From: Acidicapsa ligni
GTDB taxonomy: Bacteria; Acidobacteriota; Terriglobia; Terriglobales; Acidobacteriaceae
NCBI RefSeq assembly: GCF_025685655.1
Contig: NZ_JAGSYG010000001.1
Location: forward strand, 1-64,000
Length of the DNA: 64,000 nucleotides
Reading direction: 5' to 3'
Shown one piece after another: positions 1 through 7,170 of the stretch. The notes below the pieces were generated by a model that worked only from the letters and a program-made list of their open reading frames with translations, searched no databases and was not told where the DNA came from. Made by a program: the position numbers and the translations under genes. Within the stretch, counting starts at the first letter, position 1. Each line of letters opens with the position of its first letter.

Positions 1-140
1 GAACGGAACGTGTTCTTCGGGTTGTGCTTCGACAACACCTTCGTGATCGCTGCCGTCAACGTCGTCTTGCCATGATCAATGTGACCAATCGTCCCTACGT
101 TTACGTGCGGCTTAGAACGGTCAAATTTTTCCTTCGCCAT
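1..140 (-). CDS. tuf: Elongation factor Tu, N-terminal fragment (runs off window)
   Basis: EF-Tu delivers aminoacyl-tRNA to the ribosome as a GTPase. Only about 46 N-terminal residues lie in the window. They read [20 protein letters not shown] and continue into the G1 loop GHIDHGKTT, diagnostic of EF-Tu. The ATG at 138-140 follows a GAGAGGGA Shine-Dalgarno. The gene lies 54 nt downstream of, and in the same direction as, a 2OG-Fe(II) oxygenase, and ends the tRNA-tuf operon that begins near 2382. The rest of the gene is outside the window, so switch I (with the proline hydroxylated in Pseudomonas) cannot be inspected. Confidence 0.97.
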   Translation of the reverse strand, partial: MAKEKFDRSKPHVNVGTIGHIDHGKTTLTAAITKVLSKHNPKNTFR

Positions 141-194
141 CTTGATTCCCTCTCGTTCCTCTGCTTGAGATCTTAATTTGCAATTCCGGTCAGG

Positions 195-1034
195 CTACTG
201 ATTCGTATTTTCCGACCCTTGATCCTCTGGCTTTTTGTACACATGAGGATTTTCAACAATACCCTTTTTGAAGACCTTGCGAATTCCCTGTCGAAGAGCT
301 ATGTCCCCCTGAAGCACCAGATCCCTCACCGGCTGCTCAGGTCGGCCTCGAAACGAAGTCACATGAAAATATTCGTGATCTTCAAGCGGCCTAGCCGAAA
401 AGTAATAATTAGAGACACAACAGCGACTGCGATCGACCTTAATCTGATTGACCGAATGCCACGATTTCTCGTGCGTGGCCATCAGCACCAACCTGTTAAA
501 CCTACTCACAACTTCCCGAGGCTCACCCTTCGGACCATCATCCCAAAGCTCCAGATTACCGCCAGACTCGTGGGTCCAATCCGGGGAGACATAGTACAGC
601 AGATTGAGAACCCGATATGCCTGGCGATTCTTGTCATGCGAGTTGTCCAGATGAGGATTTAGAAAATTATCCTTACCCATTAAGCTGATCCCGCCAGCAT
701 ACAAATGCTCATCTGGTTCCATTTCCCGGATTCCAGTTATCTCTTCCACCAACTTCAACACTCCGGGTTGCTGGAAAGCGTAAACGACTTCCTCCAGCAG
801 CGGATTGTATTGGTTCATCTGTGCTGCAACGTACTTGTACTCCCGCAAACTTTTTTTGAGCATCATCGAACTCTTATCCGGAAATGCGGCGAATATTCGA
901 TCCGCTTCCTCCTCCGGAAGAAGGCCGTCAATCGCGCAGCTCTGGACCCGATGGCTGTGAAACTCCGCCTGAAGACGATCCTTTTCTTCGGCTAACCGCC
1001 TTCCGATGATCGCGCCATACTCAATACGATTCAC
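195..1034 (-). CDS. 2-oxoglutarate/Fe(II)-dependent oxygenase in the tuf operon
   Basis: This is a non-haem iron dioxygenase of the 2OG-FeII_Oxy_3 type (prolyl-4-hydroxylase-like fold). The iron ligands are visible as an H-x-D pair (H128, D130 in PHLDNSHD) and a distal histidine (H193 in SWHSV), followed by R202/R204, either of which could bind 2-oxoglutarate. I start it at the GTG at 1034, preceded by GGAG at 6 nt; a longer GTG start at 1082 has no visible ribosome binding site. It is directly upstream of tuf (54 nt) and downstream of a 102-aa protein. From memory, similar oxygenases also occur in surface-polysaccharide loci, so the substrate is open. EF-Tu is a tempting target because Pseudomonas EF-Tu is hydroxylated by a prolyl hydroxylase, but this is inference from position only. 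Confidence 0.85.
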   Translation of the reverse strand: MNRIEYGAIIGRRLAEEKDRLQAEFHSHRVQSCAIDGLLPEEEADRIFAAFPDKSSMMLKKSLREYKYVAAQMNQYNPLLEEVVYAFQQPGVLKLVEEITGIREMEPDEHLYAGGISLMGKDNFLNPHLDNSHDKNRQAYRVLNLLYYVSPDWTHESGGNLELWDDGPKGEPREVVSRFNRLVLMATHEKSWHSVNQIKVDRSRCCVSNYYFSARPLEDHEYFHVTSFRGRPEQPVRDLVLQGDIALRQGIRKVFKKGIVENPHVYKKPEDQGSENTNQ

Positions 1035-1089
1035 ACTCTGCTCCAAACCAACTTCACGATTCCAAAAAATGCAGGACAGCACAAAACCA

Positions 1090-1398
1090 TCAATAGTACG
1101 CGTAAACCTTCAAAAACCTTTGCCGCAGCTCTACTGGAATCTTCTCGATGCGAGCCAGGTACTTCTCGCGGATCAATGCCTGATCGCTCATCGGAAGAGC
1201 CTTGTACAGATCCGGACCGTCCTTGCCCAACAGGCCTTTGTCCAGAATCAACTCAAACTGGCGAACGCGCAGTTTTTTTGCTGCTACGGTCGACAGGAAA
1301 AGGTCGGCGCGATTGGTAGCACAGGCTGCGTCAATGCGCGAAGCCAACTGCTGAAATCCCTGCTCATTCTGAACCGCAAACAATGCCTGCTCGAACAT
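1090..1398 (-). CDS. Uncharacterised 102-aa protein in the tRNA-tuf operon
   Basis: I do not recognise this family. The protein is soluble, probably helical, rich in Leu, Lys and Arg, and ends in YAYY. No signal peptide, membrane segment or cysteine pair is seen. The ATG at 1398 has AAGGAA about 10 nt upstream and is preferred over a GTG at 1416. It sits between tRNA-Gly and the oxygenase in the same direction with about 55 nt to the oxygenase start, so the two are probably co-transcribed with the tRNAs and tuf. A role as oxygenase partner or translation-linked factor is possible but unsupported by sequence. Confidence 0.7.
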   Translation of the reverse strand: MFEQALFAVQNEQGFQQLASRIDAACATNRADLFLSTVAAKKLRVRQFELILDKGLLGKDGPDLYKALPMSDQALIREKYLARIEKIPVELRQRFLKVYAYY

Positions 1399-1465
1399 CA
1401 ATCTTTTCCTTACCACTTACAAAATCTGATGAGCGAATCCGGCCCTCGGGCCAGCCGCTAAACTC

Positions 1466-1540
1466 TGGAGCGGGAGACCGGGATCGAACCGGCGACCAAC
1501 AGCTTGGAAGGCTGTGACTCTACCACTGAGTTACTCCCGC
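1466..1540 (-). tRNA. tRNA-Gly (anticodon TCC)
   Basis: Read on the minus strand, a 7-bp acceptor stem GCGGGAG/CTCCCGC encloses a D-arm, an anticodon loop CTTCCAA giving TCC, and a GGTTCGATCC T-arm. The 3' CCA is genome-encoded (tgg at 1466-1468 on the plus strand). It is the last tRNA before the protein genes of the tuf operon. Confidence 0.96.
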
Positions 1541-1652
1541 AAATACAGCTTTTAGCTTCCAGCCGTAACTCTTCACTTCACCTCGCCGGATCAAGCTACC
1601 GCTCGAAACTACCGGCTGGAAGTTGAGAGTCAGCAGCTATCCGCTGAAACTC

Positions 1653-1728
<76 letters not shown>

Positions 1729-1742
1729 CCTACTTAAACCTG

Positions 1743-1988
1743 CTACTTGCCGCTGCCCCGCCGGATTTTATCTGCCTCCCGGGCCATTATGGTCCGGAAA
1801 ACAAATGTTCCGATGACGAACAACGGAATCCATCGCATTTCAATCTGCCGACCAAAGACGAAGGCTGTGCCCTCACCAAAGGTAAACCAGATTATCACTG
1901 CCAGGACGCCGAACATTGCCATTGCAATCAAGAATTTCCGGTCCCGCTTCTGGACCAGCCTTACTTCCGGATCCGGCTCACTCAACAT
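1743..1988 (-). CDS. Small two-helix membrane protein lodged between tRNA genes
   Basis: An 81-aa protein with a charged N-terminus (about 20 residues), two hydrophobic segments at roughly 20-38 and 53-68, and a basic tail (RRGSGK). The ATG at 1988 has GAGGG about 11 nt upstream. The frame begins 21 nt after tRNA-Tyr and ends 14 nt before tRNA-Thr(GGT), so it is embedded in the tRNA transcript. It is not SecE, which usually follows tuf and has a different single-helix pattern. Function unknown; coding status is supported by the ribosome binding site and the clean fit between the tRNAs. Confidence 0.65.
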   Translation of the reverse strand: MLSEPDPEVRLVQKRDRKFLIAMAMFGVLAVIIWFTFGEGTAFVFGRQIEMRWIPLFVIGTFVFRTIMAREADKIRRGSGK

Positions 1989-2009
1989 CCTGTAAAACCC
2001 TCAACGTAC

Positions 2010-2097
2010 TGGTGCACAGGGAAGGATTCGAACCTTCGTAGTCCCAAAGGACGGCAGATTTACAGTCTGCTGCCATTAACCACTCGGCCACCTGTGC
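2010..2097 (-). tRNA. tRNA-Tyr (anticodon GTA)
   Basis: An 88-nt gene with the long variable arm expected of bacterial tRNA-Tyr. Acceptor GCACAGG/CCTGTGC, anticodon loop CTGTAAA giving GTA, T-arm GGTTCGAATCC, discriminator A and encoded CCA. Confidence 0.96.
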
Positions 2098-2306
2098 CCA
2101 TCTTCTAATCCACCTTGCAACCCCCATTTTTGGCGCATCCGTAGGCATCCGGAAATCTCCGGTGATGTCGGAGTAACGCCTCTGGGGGTTCACCGCGGAG
2201 GACTGGATTTACTTAACTGAGCGTTTATTTAACCTGCTCCGCAAAGCAACCCATAAAACAAAATCAACAACTTACTGCCTCAGGCGGCTCCCGCGCCGTG
2301 ATTGAG

Positions 2307-2382
2307 TGGAGCTGGCGAAGGGATTTGAACCCCCGACCCTCTGATTACAAATCAGATGCTCTACCAGCTGAGCTACGCCAGC
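2307..2382 (-). tRNA. tRNA-Thr (anticodon TGT)
   Basis: Acceptor GCTGGCG/CGCCAGC, anticodon loop TTTGTAA giving TGT, T-arm GGTTCAAATCC and encoded CCA. This is the promoter-proximal member of the tRNA-tuf operon. Confidence 0.96.
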
Positions 2383-2476
2383 CCAATTCACCAAAACATC
2401 GGTGACCTGAAACCTGGGCCGGTCCTAGGACAGGGCGGACACACCCGCTCCTGCCGCTCTCACGGCACAGAAGTCA

Positions 2477-2505
2477 AGATTAGCACAGGGCCACGGGTGG
2501 GGCAA
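2477..2505 (-). promoter_or_regulatory. Possible sigma-70-type promoter for the tRNA-tuf operon
   Basis: On the minus strand TTGCCC (2500-2505) is separated by 17 nt from TAATCT (2477-2482), with TG one base upstream of the -10 (extended -10). The predicted start would give a leader of about 90 nt before tRNA-Thr(TGT). The hexamers match consensus only partly, so this is a weak call. Confidence 0.3.
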
Positions 2506-2651
2506 ACTGCACGCCTGGCACGAATGAATTTTGTGGCGCAGCGGCATGGCCATAATTCGCAGAGGGTTTATTTCACGCCTCATTTCGCGCCTTATTCGCA
2601 CCAGTATCGGTGCAGATTCAATGCTTTAACCCTGCTATCTGGCTCTTCAGC

Positions 2652-2706
2652 TTTTATCGGAGGCAATTTTAGGCGGTAGATAAAATTGCCTCCGTCTCAG
2701 ATAAAA
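2652..2706. repeat. Two-tier inverted repeat upstream of the PEGA-protein gene
   Basis: The inner arms GGAGGCAATTTTA (2659-2671) and TAAAATTGCCTCC (2681-2693) match perfectly over 13 bp with a 9-nt loop. The outer arms TTTTATC (2652-2658) and GATAAAA (2700-2706) add 7 bp across a small asymmetric bulge. No U-run follows and no plus-strand gene ends nearby, so it is more likely an operator or 5'-leader hairpin of the gene starting at 2755 than a terminator. The rest of the 2383-2754 gap shows no gene. Confidence 0.75.
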
Positions 2707-2754
2707 CATAGAATTCGTTGACCATCCCGTTTCGCATTTTGATTGGAGCAAAAC

Positions 2755-3597
2755 TTGAAGCTGACGAAGTCATGCTTGCCTGTGCTGGTGTCGCTTATGG
2801 CGACCTCTTTGGTTGCACAACAAACAACAGCAGTCGCTGGAGCGCCTGCAACGCAAACGGCAGTATCTGCAGGTGTAGCTCAGCCTCACACGTTGCTGGA
2901 CGGCACTCCCGTTAAACTCCGGCTGAATCAGACCATCTCTTCATCCGACGCCAAGATCAACCAGGAAATTCCGTTTGACGTTGTGGAGGACATCAAGGTC
3001 GACGACACAGTTGTTTTGCCCAAGGGAGCCACGGCGATCGGAACAGTAACCGAGGTCGATCATAAGAAAAGCATGGGCAGGGCGGGCAAATTGAATATCA
3101 GCATTTCGTACGCGAGGCTTAGCGATAACGAAAAAGTGGCTCTGCGCGCGACAAAAGATACCAAGGGAGGTGGGCATGTCGGCGCGATGACGGGCGCGAT
3201 CGTAGCAACCTCGATCATCTTCTTTCCTGCTGCTCCACTCTTCCTGTTTATTCACGGGAAGGACATCACGATCCCGCAGGGAACGGAGATTACGTCTTTT
3301 GTTGAAGGGGACATGCATTTGGACATGTCAAAATTTGGCGTGGCGGCTTCGCAGGCTGTTTTGGCAGCGCCGGCGGCCGTACAGCCAAGCCTCACAATTG
3401 ATTCGGCTCCATCGGGAGCAGATATTCAGATCGATGGTGCGTTCGTCGGCAACACTCCTTCGACAGTGAGTGTTGGCGTAGGAAGCCATGACATTTCGGT
3501 AACAAAGAAGGGCTTCTCAGACTGGACGAAGAAGTTGAATGTAACAGGCGGCAAGATCAACCTGAATGCCGATTTAGAAGCGCTACCGACGAAGTAA
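2755..3597 (+). CDS. Secreted PEGA-domain protein
   Basis: A 280-aa exported protein. The start is a TTG at 2755 with GGAG 6 nt upstream, giving a signal peptide MKLTKSCLPVLVSLMATSLVAQ; an upstream TTG at 2743 lies on the ribosome binding site itself. The middle part has a TPVKLRL segment followed by a stretch resembling TrbI/type-IV-secretion-like beta domains, then a hydrophobic patch. The C-terminal 70 residues form a PEGA-like domain (SGADIQIDGAFVGNTPS, with V..GSHDISVTKKGF). PEGA domains are extracellular beta modules of uncertain ligand. It is preceded by a strong inverted repeat at 2652-2706. Confidence 0.8.
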   Translation: MKLTKSCLPVLVSLMATSLVAQQTTAVAGAPATQTAVSAGVAQPHTLLDGTPVKLRLNQTISSSDAKINQEIPFDVVEDIKVDDTVVLPKGATAIGTVTEVDHKKSMGRAGKLNISISYARLSDNEKVALRATKDTKGGGHVGAMTGAIVATSIIFFPAAPLFLFIHGKDITIPQGTEITSFVEGDMHLDMSKFGVAASQAVLAAPAAVQPSLTIDSAPSGADIQIDGAFVGNTPSTVSVGVGSHDISVTKKGFSDWTKKLNVTGGKINLNADLEALPTK

Positions 3598-3715
3598 GAT
3601 CCTCCATGCGCGAGGCTGACCGGCGACTGCATTTCGCCTTTTGCCTGAGCCAGTATTGAGCCTTCCGGTGCAGGTAACGCCATGCGGGATGGTAGTGTAA
3701 TCCTGACGGCCACTC

Positions 3716-4708
3716 ATGCTTAAACGCACTCGTAGAACCCTCTGGATCGTGGCTGCTGTGCTGGTGATTCTGGCAGCAGCCATCTATCTGCGCTTTAAAG
3801 CTCCACCCGAAGCAGCACGCCTGCTGCCTGAGTCTGACGGCATTGTCTATGTGAATCTGCGCCCACTGCGGGCTGTGTTGCATAAGAGCCTTAAGCCGGT
3901 TGTTCGCGCGCCTGAATACCAGTCCTTTATCGACGCTACGGGCATCGACTGGGAGCGCGATCTTGAGGAAGCCGCGGTTGCTCTGCATCGAATGAGCAAT
4001 CCCAATGGGTCGAACGGGCTGGTGGCTTACTCGATGGTGCTGGAGGGCAAGGTCGATGGAAAGCGTCTCGCGGCCTACCTGGCGGCGCATGCTGCGAGCA
4101 CAGAAAACTACGACGGGCATACCATCTTCAGCCTGCCGAGCGAGGGGCGCACGGTCCGCGTTGTGCAGATTGGCTATGACATGATTGCCATCTCCAACGC
4201 ACCGAGCACGGAGCAGATTCACTCGATCCTCGATCGGCATCGTACTGCAGCGCTTCCCTTTTCAGGGTCTACGCTGCTGGCGGAGCATTACTCCGAAATG
4301 CCGCTGCTTTCGGTTGCGTGGGGCATGGGTCAGATTGGCCTCCCTTTCAGTGAGAGCGGCAGCCTGCGTGTGCTGGGGATGGACTTGCCCCTGGCTGCGG
4401 ATACGACCTTTCTTGCTTCTATTCACTGGGCTGGCTCGCTCAAGCTGCGCGTGGTTGAGATCGCACCCACGGAGGCGACGGCCATCAGCCAGACTGCGAA
4501 TCTGAATCTCCTGCTCAGCGTGGCCCAGGCAGCGACTGCCGGCCTCGCCGACAATCCGGCGAATAACGGCCTGAAGGAAGTGCTGCATACCGCCCAGATC
4601 ACACAACAGCACAATCGCGTGATTGCCAACGCAACACTGCCTCAGAATCTGCCGGTCGAGCTGTTGGATGGGGGCGGCTCTGAATCCGGCTCTGGCGGGC
4701 CTCGGTAG
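3716..4708 (+). CDS. Membrane-anchored protein of unknown function
   Basis: A 330-aa protein with a basic N-terminus (MLKRTRRT) and one transmembrane helix at about residues 9-25, followed by a large periplasmic part. It contains segments such as LLPESDGIVYVNLRPLR and a Gly/Ser-rich C-terminus. The arrangement of a short anchor and a PESDGIVYVN-type start resembles acidobacterial conserved proteins whose function is not known to me. It is a single-gene unit ended by a very strong terminator at 4722. Confidence 0.75.
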   Translation: MLKRTRRTLWIVAAVLVILAAAIYLRFKAPPEAARLLPESDGIVYVNLRPLRAVLHKSLKPVVRAPEYQSFIDATGIDWERDLEEAAVALHRMSNPNGSNGLVAYSMVLEGKVDGKRLAAYLAAHAASTENYDGHTIFSLPSEGRTVRVVQIGYDMIAISNAPSTEQIHSILDRHRTAALPFSGSTLLAEHYSEMPLLSVAWGMGQIGLPFSESGSLRVLGMDLPLAADTTFLASIHWAGSLKLRVVEIAPTEATAISQTANLNLLLSVAQAATAGLADNPANNGLKEVLHTAQITQQHNRVIANATLPQNLPVELLDGGGSESGSGGPR

Positions 4709-4721
4709 CCTCTGCCTGATG

Positions 4722-4762
4722 GACGCAAAAAGGCCACGCTGCATGCGTGGCCTTTTTGCGTC
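4722..4762. terminator. Strong bidirectional terminator
   Basis: An 18-bp perfect stem (4722-4739 with 4745-4762) closes a 5-nt loop. The stem itself holds an A-run and T-run on opposite sides, so it works for the upstream plus-strand gene and for the minus-strand M23 peptidase gene that ends at 4798. Confidence 0.92.
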
Positions 4763-4797
4763 TGGGATTAACCCTTGATGGTTAGGATGCTTACGGG

Positions 4798-5799
4798 TTA
4801 TTTGCCTTGAATAACCGAGGCAGAAGCTGGAGCAGAGGCTGGTAGATTGTTGGCTTCCATCTCGGCAAAGGTTGAGCGCAGGTACTTGTGCGGGTTTACC
4901 GGCACGTTGTTGATGCGAACTTCGTAGTGCAAATGCGGCCCGGTGGAACGGCCCGTCTGCCCGACGTACCCAATGATCTGGCCGCGTGCGACGTGCTGCC
5001 CTGGGATTACGATCATTCCGGAAAGATGCGCATAAACCGTGCGCACTCCGTGGCCGTGATCGACGATGACTTCGTGTCCGTAGCCGTTGACGGCCTCTGC
5101 GGAATCCACCTGACCATCTCCGGTTGCGCGTACTACGGTGCCGGTAGGAGCGGAAATATCGAGTCCGGCATGGAAAGCACCTTCTCCGTTGAAGGGATCC
5201 TGACGCTCTCCGAATGTTGAGGTTACGCGTCCCTCAACCGGCCATAAGGAGGGCGCATCCGCAACCTGCGTCCAATCGCTCAGCCCTGAGGAGGCGTCTG
5301 CGCCGAATCCACCTTCCAGCGCGCGGGAAACACGGCCTGACAGGGCCTGGGCGCGGAGGGTATAGAACTGATCCAGCGAAAGCTTGACCTGCTGCTGATT
5401 TACATCGTCAGTCGTAGCTAGCGTAGTTGGAGTAGCAGAAGACGCTGCGACTGCGGTTGAGTGCTTTCCGAGTGGCAAGTTCTGCTTGAGTCCGTAGATG
5501 GCAGTTACTTCGCTGGCTAGAGCGCCGAGAGATGCTACCTGCACATCCCGCTCGTGGGCGACCTCGGCCATCTGCTGATAGTTTTTGCGCAGGGTCTCGC
5601 GTTCCTGTCGAATCTGGTTGAAGCTCTCTGTCTTCAACAACATGCGAGTATAAGAACCGGCCAGGCCCACGATGGTAAACGCACCCACCAGAGCGGCCGC
5701 TACGAACCCATATACATATTGGACGGGAAGCGAGATCTTGCGTACGCGGCCATCTTCATCCCGGGCTACAAAAAGAATGTAATAACGCTTACGGAGCAT
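4798..5799 (-). CDS. M23 family (LytM-type) peptidase, membrane anchored
   Basis: A 333-aa protein, probably a peptidoglycan endopeptidase. It has a cytoplasmic N-terminus, a transmembrane helix at about 29-50, a coiled-coil region at about 55-105, a linker, and a C-terminal M23 domain from about 185. Zinc ligands are H210 and D214 (HAGLD) and H291 in PHLHYE, with H258 and H289 as catalytic histidines, so the domain looks active. The start has GAGGA upstream. Coiled-coil plus LytM proteins can also act as amidase activators, but an intact zinc site favours real peptidase activity. Confidence 0.9.
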   Translation of the reverse strand: MLRKRYYILFVARDEDGRVRKISLPVQYVYGFVAAALVGAFTIVGLAGSYTRMLLKTESFNQIRQERETLRKNYQQMAEVAHERDVQVASLGALASEVTAIYGLKQNLPLGKHSTAVAASSATPTTLATTDDVNQQQVKLSLDQFYTLRAQALSGRVSRALEGGFGADASSGLSDWTQVADAPSLWPVEGRVTSTFGERQDPFNGEGAFHAGLDISAPTGTVVRATGDGQVDSAEAVNGYGHEVIVDHGHGVRTVYAHLSGMIVIPGQHVARGQIIGYVGQTGRSTGPHLHYEVRINNVPVNPHKYLRSTFAEMEANNLPASAPASASVIQGK

Positions 5800-6095
5800 C
5801 CACTTTCCTCAAAGCCTTCCGTGATTCCGTCTTCCAGAACGGCTTCTCGGAACAAATTTTATCCCGCTCCAGACTGAAACCGGACATGGGCGGGTACAGA
5901 TCAAGCGTAACGCGATCTCGTACACTTAATTGTAGACGAATCAGCAACGAATTTCGTTCTCGCGGCATCCAATTTGACCGCCACCTGACATCAAAGCCGT
6001 TACCAGCGTTCCGATCATTGCGATCAATCGACAGTTCAGCTCACAGATAAAGCGGTGTTTCGAACCCAATATACCGCGTAAATGGTGCAATTTAA

Positions 6096-7133
6096 ATGAG
6101 TAAGCGCAAGGATTCATCTTCACAGCCCGGCAAACCGGCGGGAGAACTCGCTCTCCTGGCTCAAATTCGCAAACGTGCTGCTGGAATTCCTCATCGGGGC
6201 GTGCGGTTGGGTATTGGCGACGACTGCGCTCTTTTGCGGCTGCGAGCCGACGAAGAGCTGGCCCTCACCACAGATCTCTCCATTGAAGGCAGGCATTTTC
6301 GCTTGAACTGGCATCCAGCGGAGTCGGTTGGACATCGCACGCTGGCCCGGGGATTGAGCGATCTGGCCGCCATGGGAGCGCGTCCGGTGGCGGCATTCCT
6401 GTCCCTCGGCTTGCCTCGCGATCTGACGCAGTCCGCGGATGGAGCGTCTTCGTGGGTGGAGCGCTTTCTCGACGGCCTGCTTGCTCTCGCCAAGGAACAC
6501 GGCGTACCGCTTGCCGGAGGCGATCTGGCTGAGTCGCCCATCGCTCTTGCGGATATCGTGTTGACCGGCGCGGTACCGAAAGAGCAGGCGCTGCTGCGCT
6601 CTGGCGCCAGACCGGGCGATCGTATCTACGTCACCGGCTCGCTGGGCGGGTCAGCAGCCGAGTTTGCAGCGTTGGCGCGGGCTCCGCAGAGCTTTGCAAG
6701 TCACACTCGGGCGACGGGGGATTCACCCCATCCCCATCTCTATCCTCAGCCGCGCATCGCGCAGGGGTTGTTGCTGCGCAAACGCGGCCTGGCATCCGCA
6801 GCGATGGACATCAGCGATGGAATCTCGACCGATCTGGCCCATCTTTGCAAGGAGTCGGGTGTCGCCGCGGAAGTGGATGCCGCGGCGCTGCCGCTTGGGT
6901 CCGGAAGAACTGGCCATGGGGCAACTTTGGAGATGGCGCTGCATGGCGGCGAAGACTACGAGTTGCTCTTCACTGCGCCCGAGTCGACGAAGATTCCCGG
7001 CAGGATTGACGGTGTCGCAGTTACTGCGATTGGCCGCATACTGCCTGCGCGTAAAGGACGAGCGCGGGTCACACTGCGAACAGGAAAAAACTCCCAGCCA
7101 CTTGAACCGCATGGCTGGGAGCATTTTTCCTAA
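6096..7133 (+). CDS. thiL: Thiamine-monophosphate kinase
   Basis: ThiL phosphorylates thiamine monophosphate to thiamine diphosphate, the last step of cofactor synthesis. The 345-aa protein has the AIR-synthase-like fold signatures: GIGDDCALL with the Mg-binding Asp pair near residue 44, a TTDLSIEGRHF segment, LAGGDLAES, a MDISDGIST motif near 235 and HGGEDYELLF near 290. Length is typical. There is no thi operon around it and no TPP riboswitch upstream. Its last codons overlap a terminator hairpin (7091-7128). Confidence 0.95.
   Translation: MSKRKDSSSQPGKPAGELALLAQIRKRAAGIPHRGVRLGIGDDCALLRLRADEELALTTDLSIEGRHFRLNWHPAESVGHRTLARGLSDLAAMGARPVAAFLSLGLPRDLTQSADGASSWVERFLDGLLALAKEHGVPLAGGDLAESPIALADIVLTGAVPKEQALLRSGARPGDRIYVTGSLGGSAAEFAALARAPQSFASHTRATGDSPHPHLYPQPRIAQGLLLRKRGLASAAMDISDGISTDLAHLCKESGVAAEVDAAALPLGSGRTGHGATLEMALHGGEDYELLFTAPESTKIPGRIDGVAVTAIGRILPARKGRARVTLRTGKNSQPLEPHGWEHFS
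7091..7128 (+). terminator. Terminator overlapping the end of thiL
   Basis: A 9-bp stem CTCCCAGCC (7091-7099) with GGCTGGGAG (7113-7121) is followed by five T residues at 7124-7128. It lies inside the last codons of thiL, before the TAA at 7131-7133, so coding and termination signals share the same bases. Confidence 0.8.
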
Positions 7134-7170
7134 GACTTAGCGTGAGATTTAACGTCAGATTCAGCGTCGT

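Noticed and set aside
1548..1622. Inverted repeat CTTCCAGCCG/CGGCTGGAAG between tRNA-Thr and tRNA-Gly
   Set aside because: Too short and widely spaced (about 47 nt loop); may be chance or a processing feature, so not listed as a terminator.
1743..1988. SecE assignment for the 81-aa protein near tuf
   Set aside because: SecE normally follows tuf and has a single-helix pattern; this protein precedes tuf and has two helices.
5800..6095. TPP riboswitch upstream of thiL
   Set aside because: No CUGAGA-type THI-box core seen in the leader.
5941..6123. 60-aa minus-strand frame overlapping the thiL start
   Set aside because: Overlaps a clear gene on the opposite strand and has no recognisable features.
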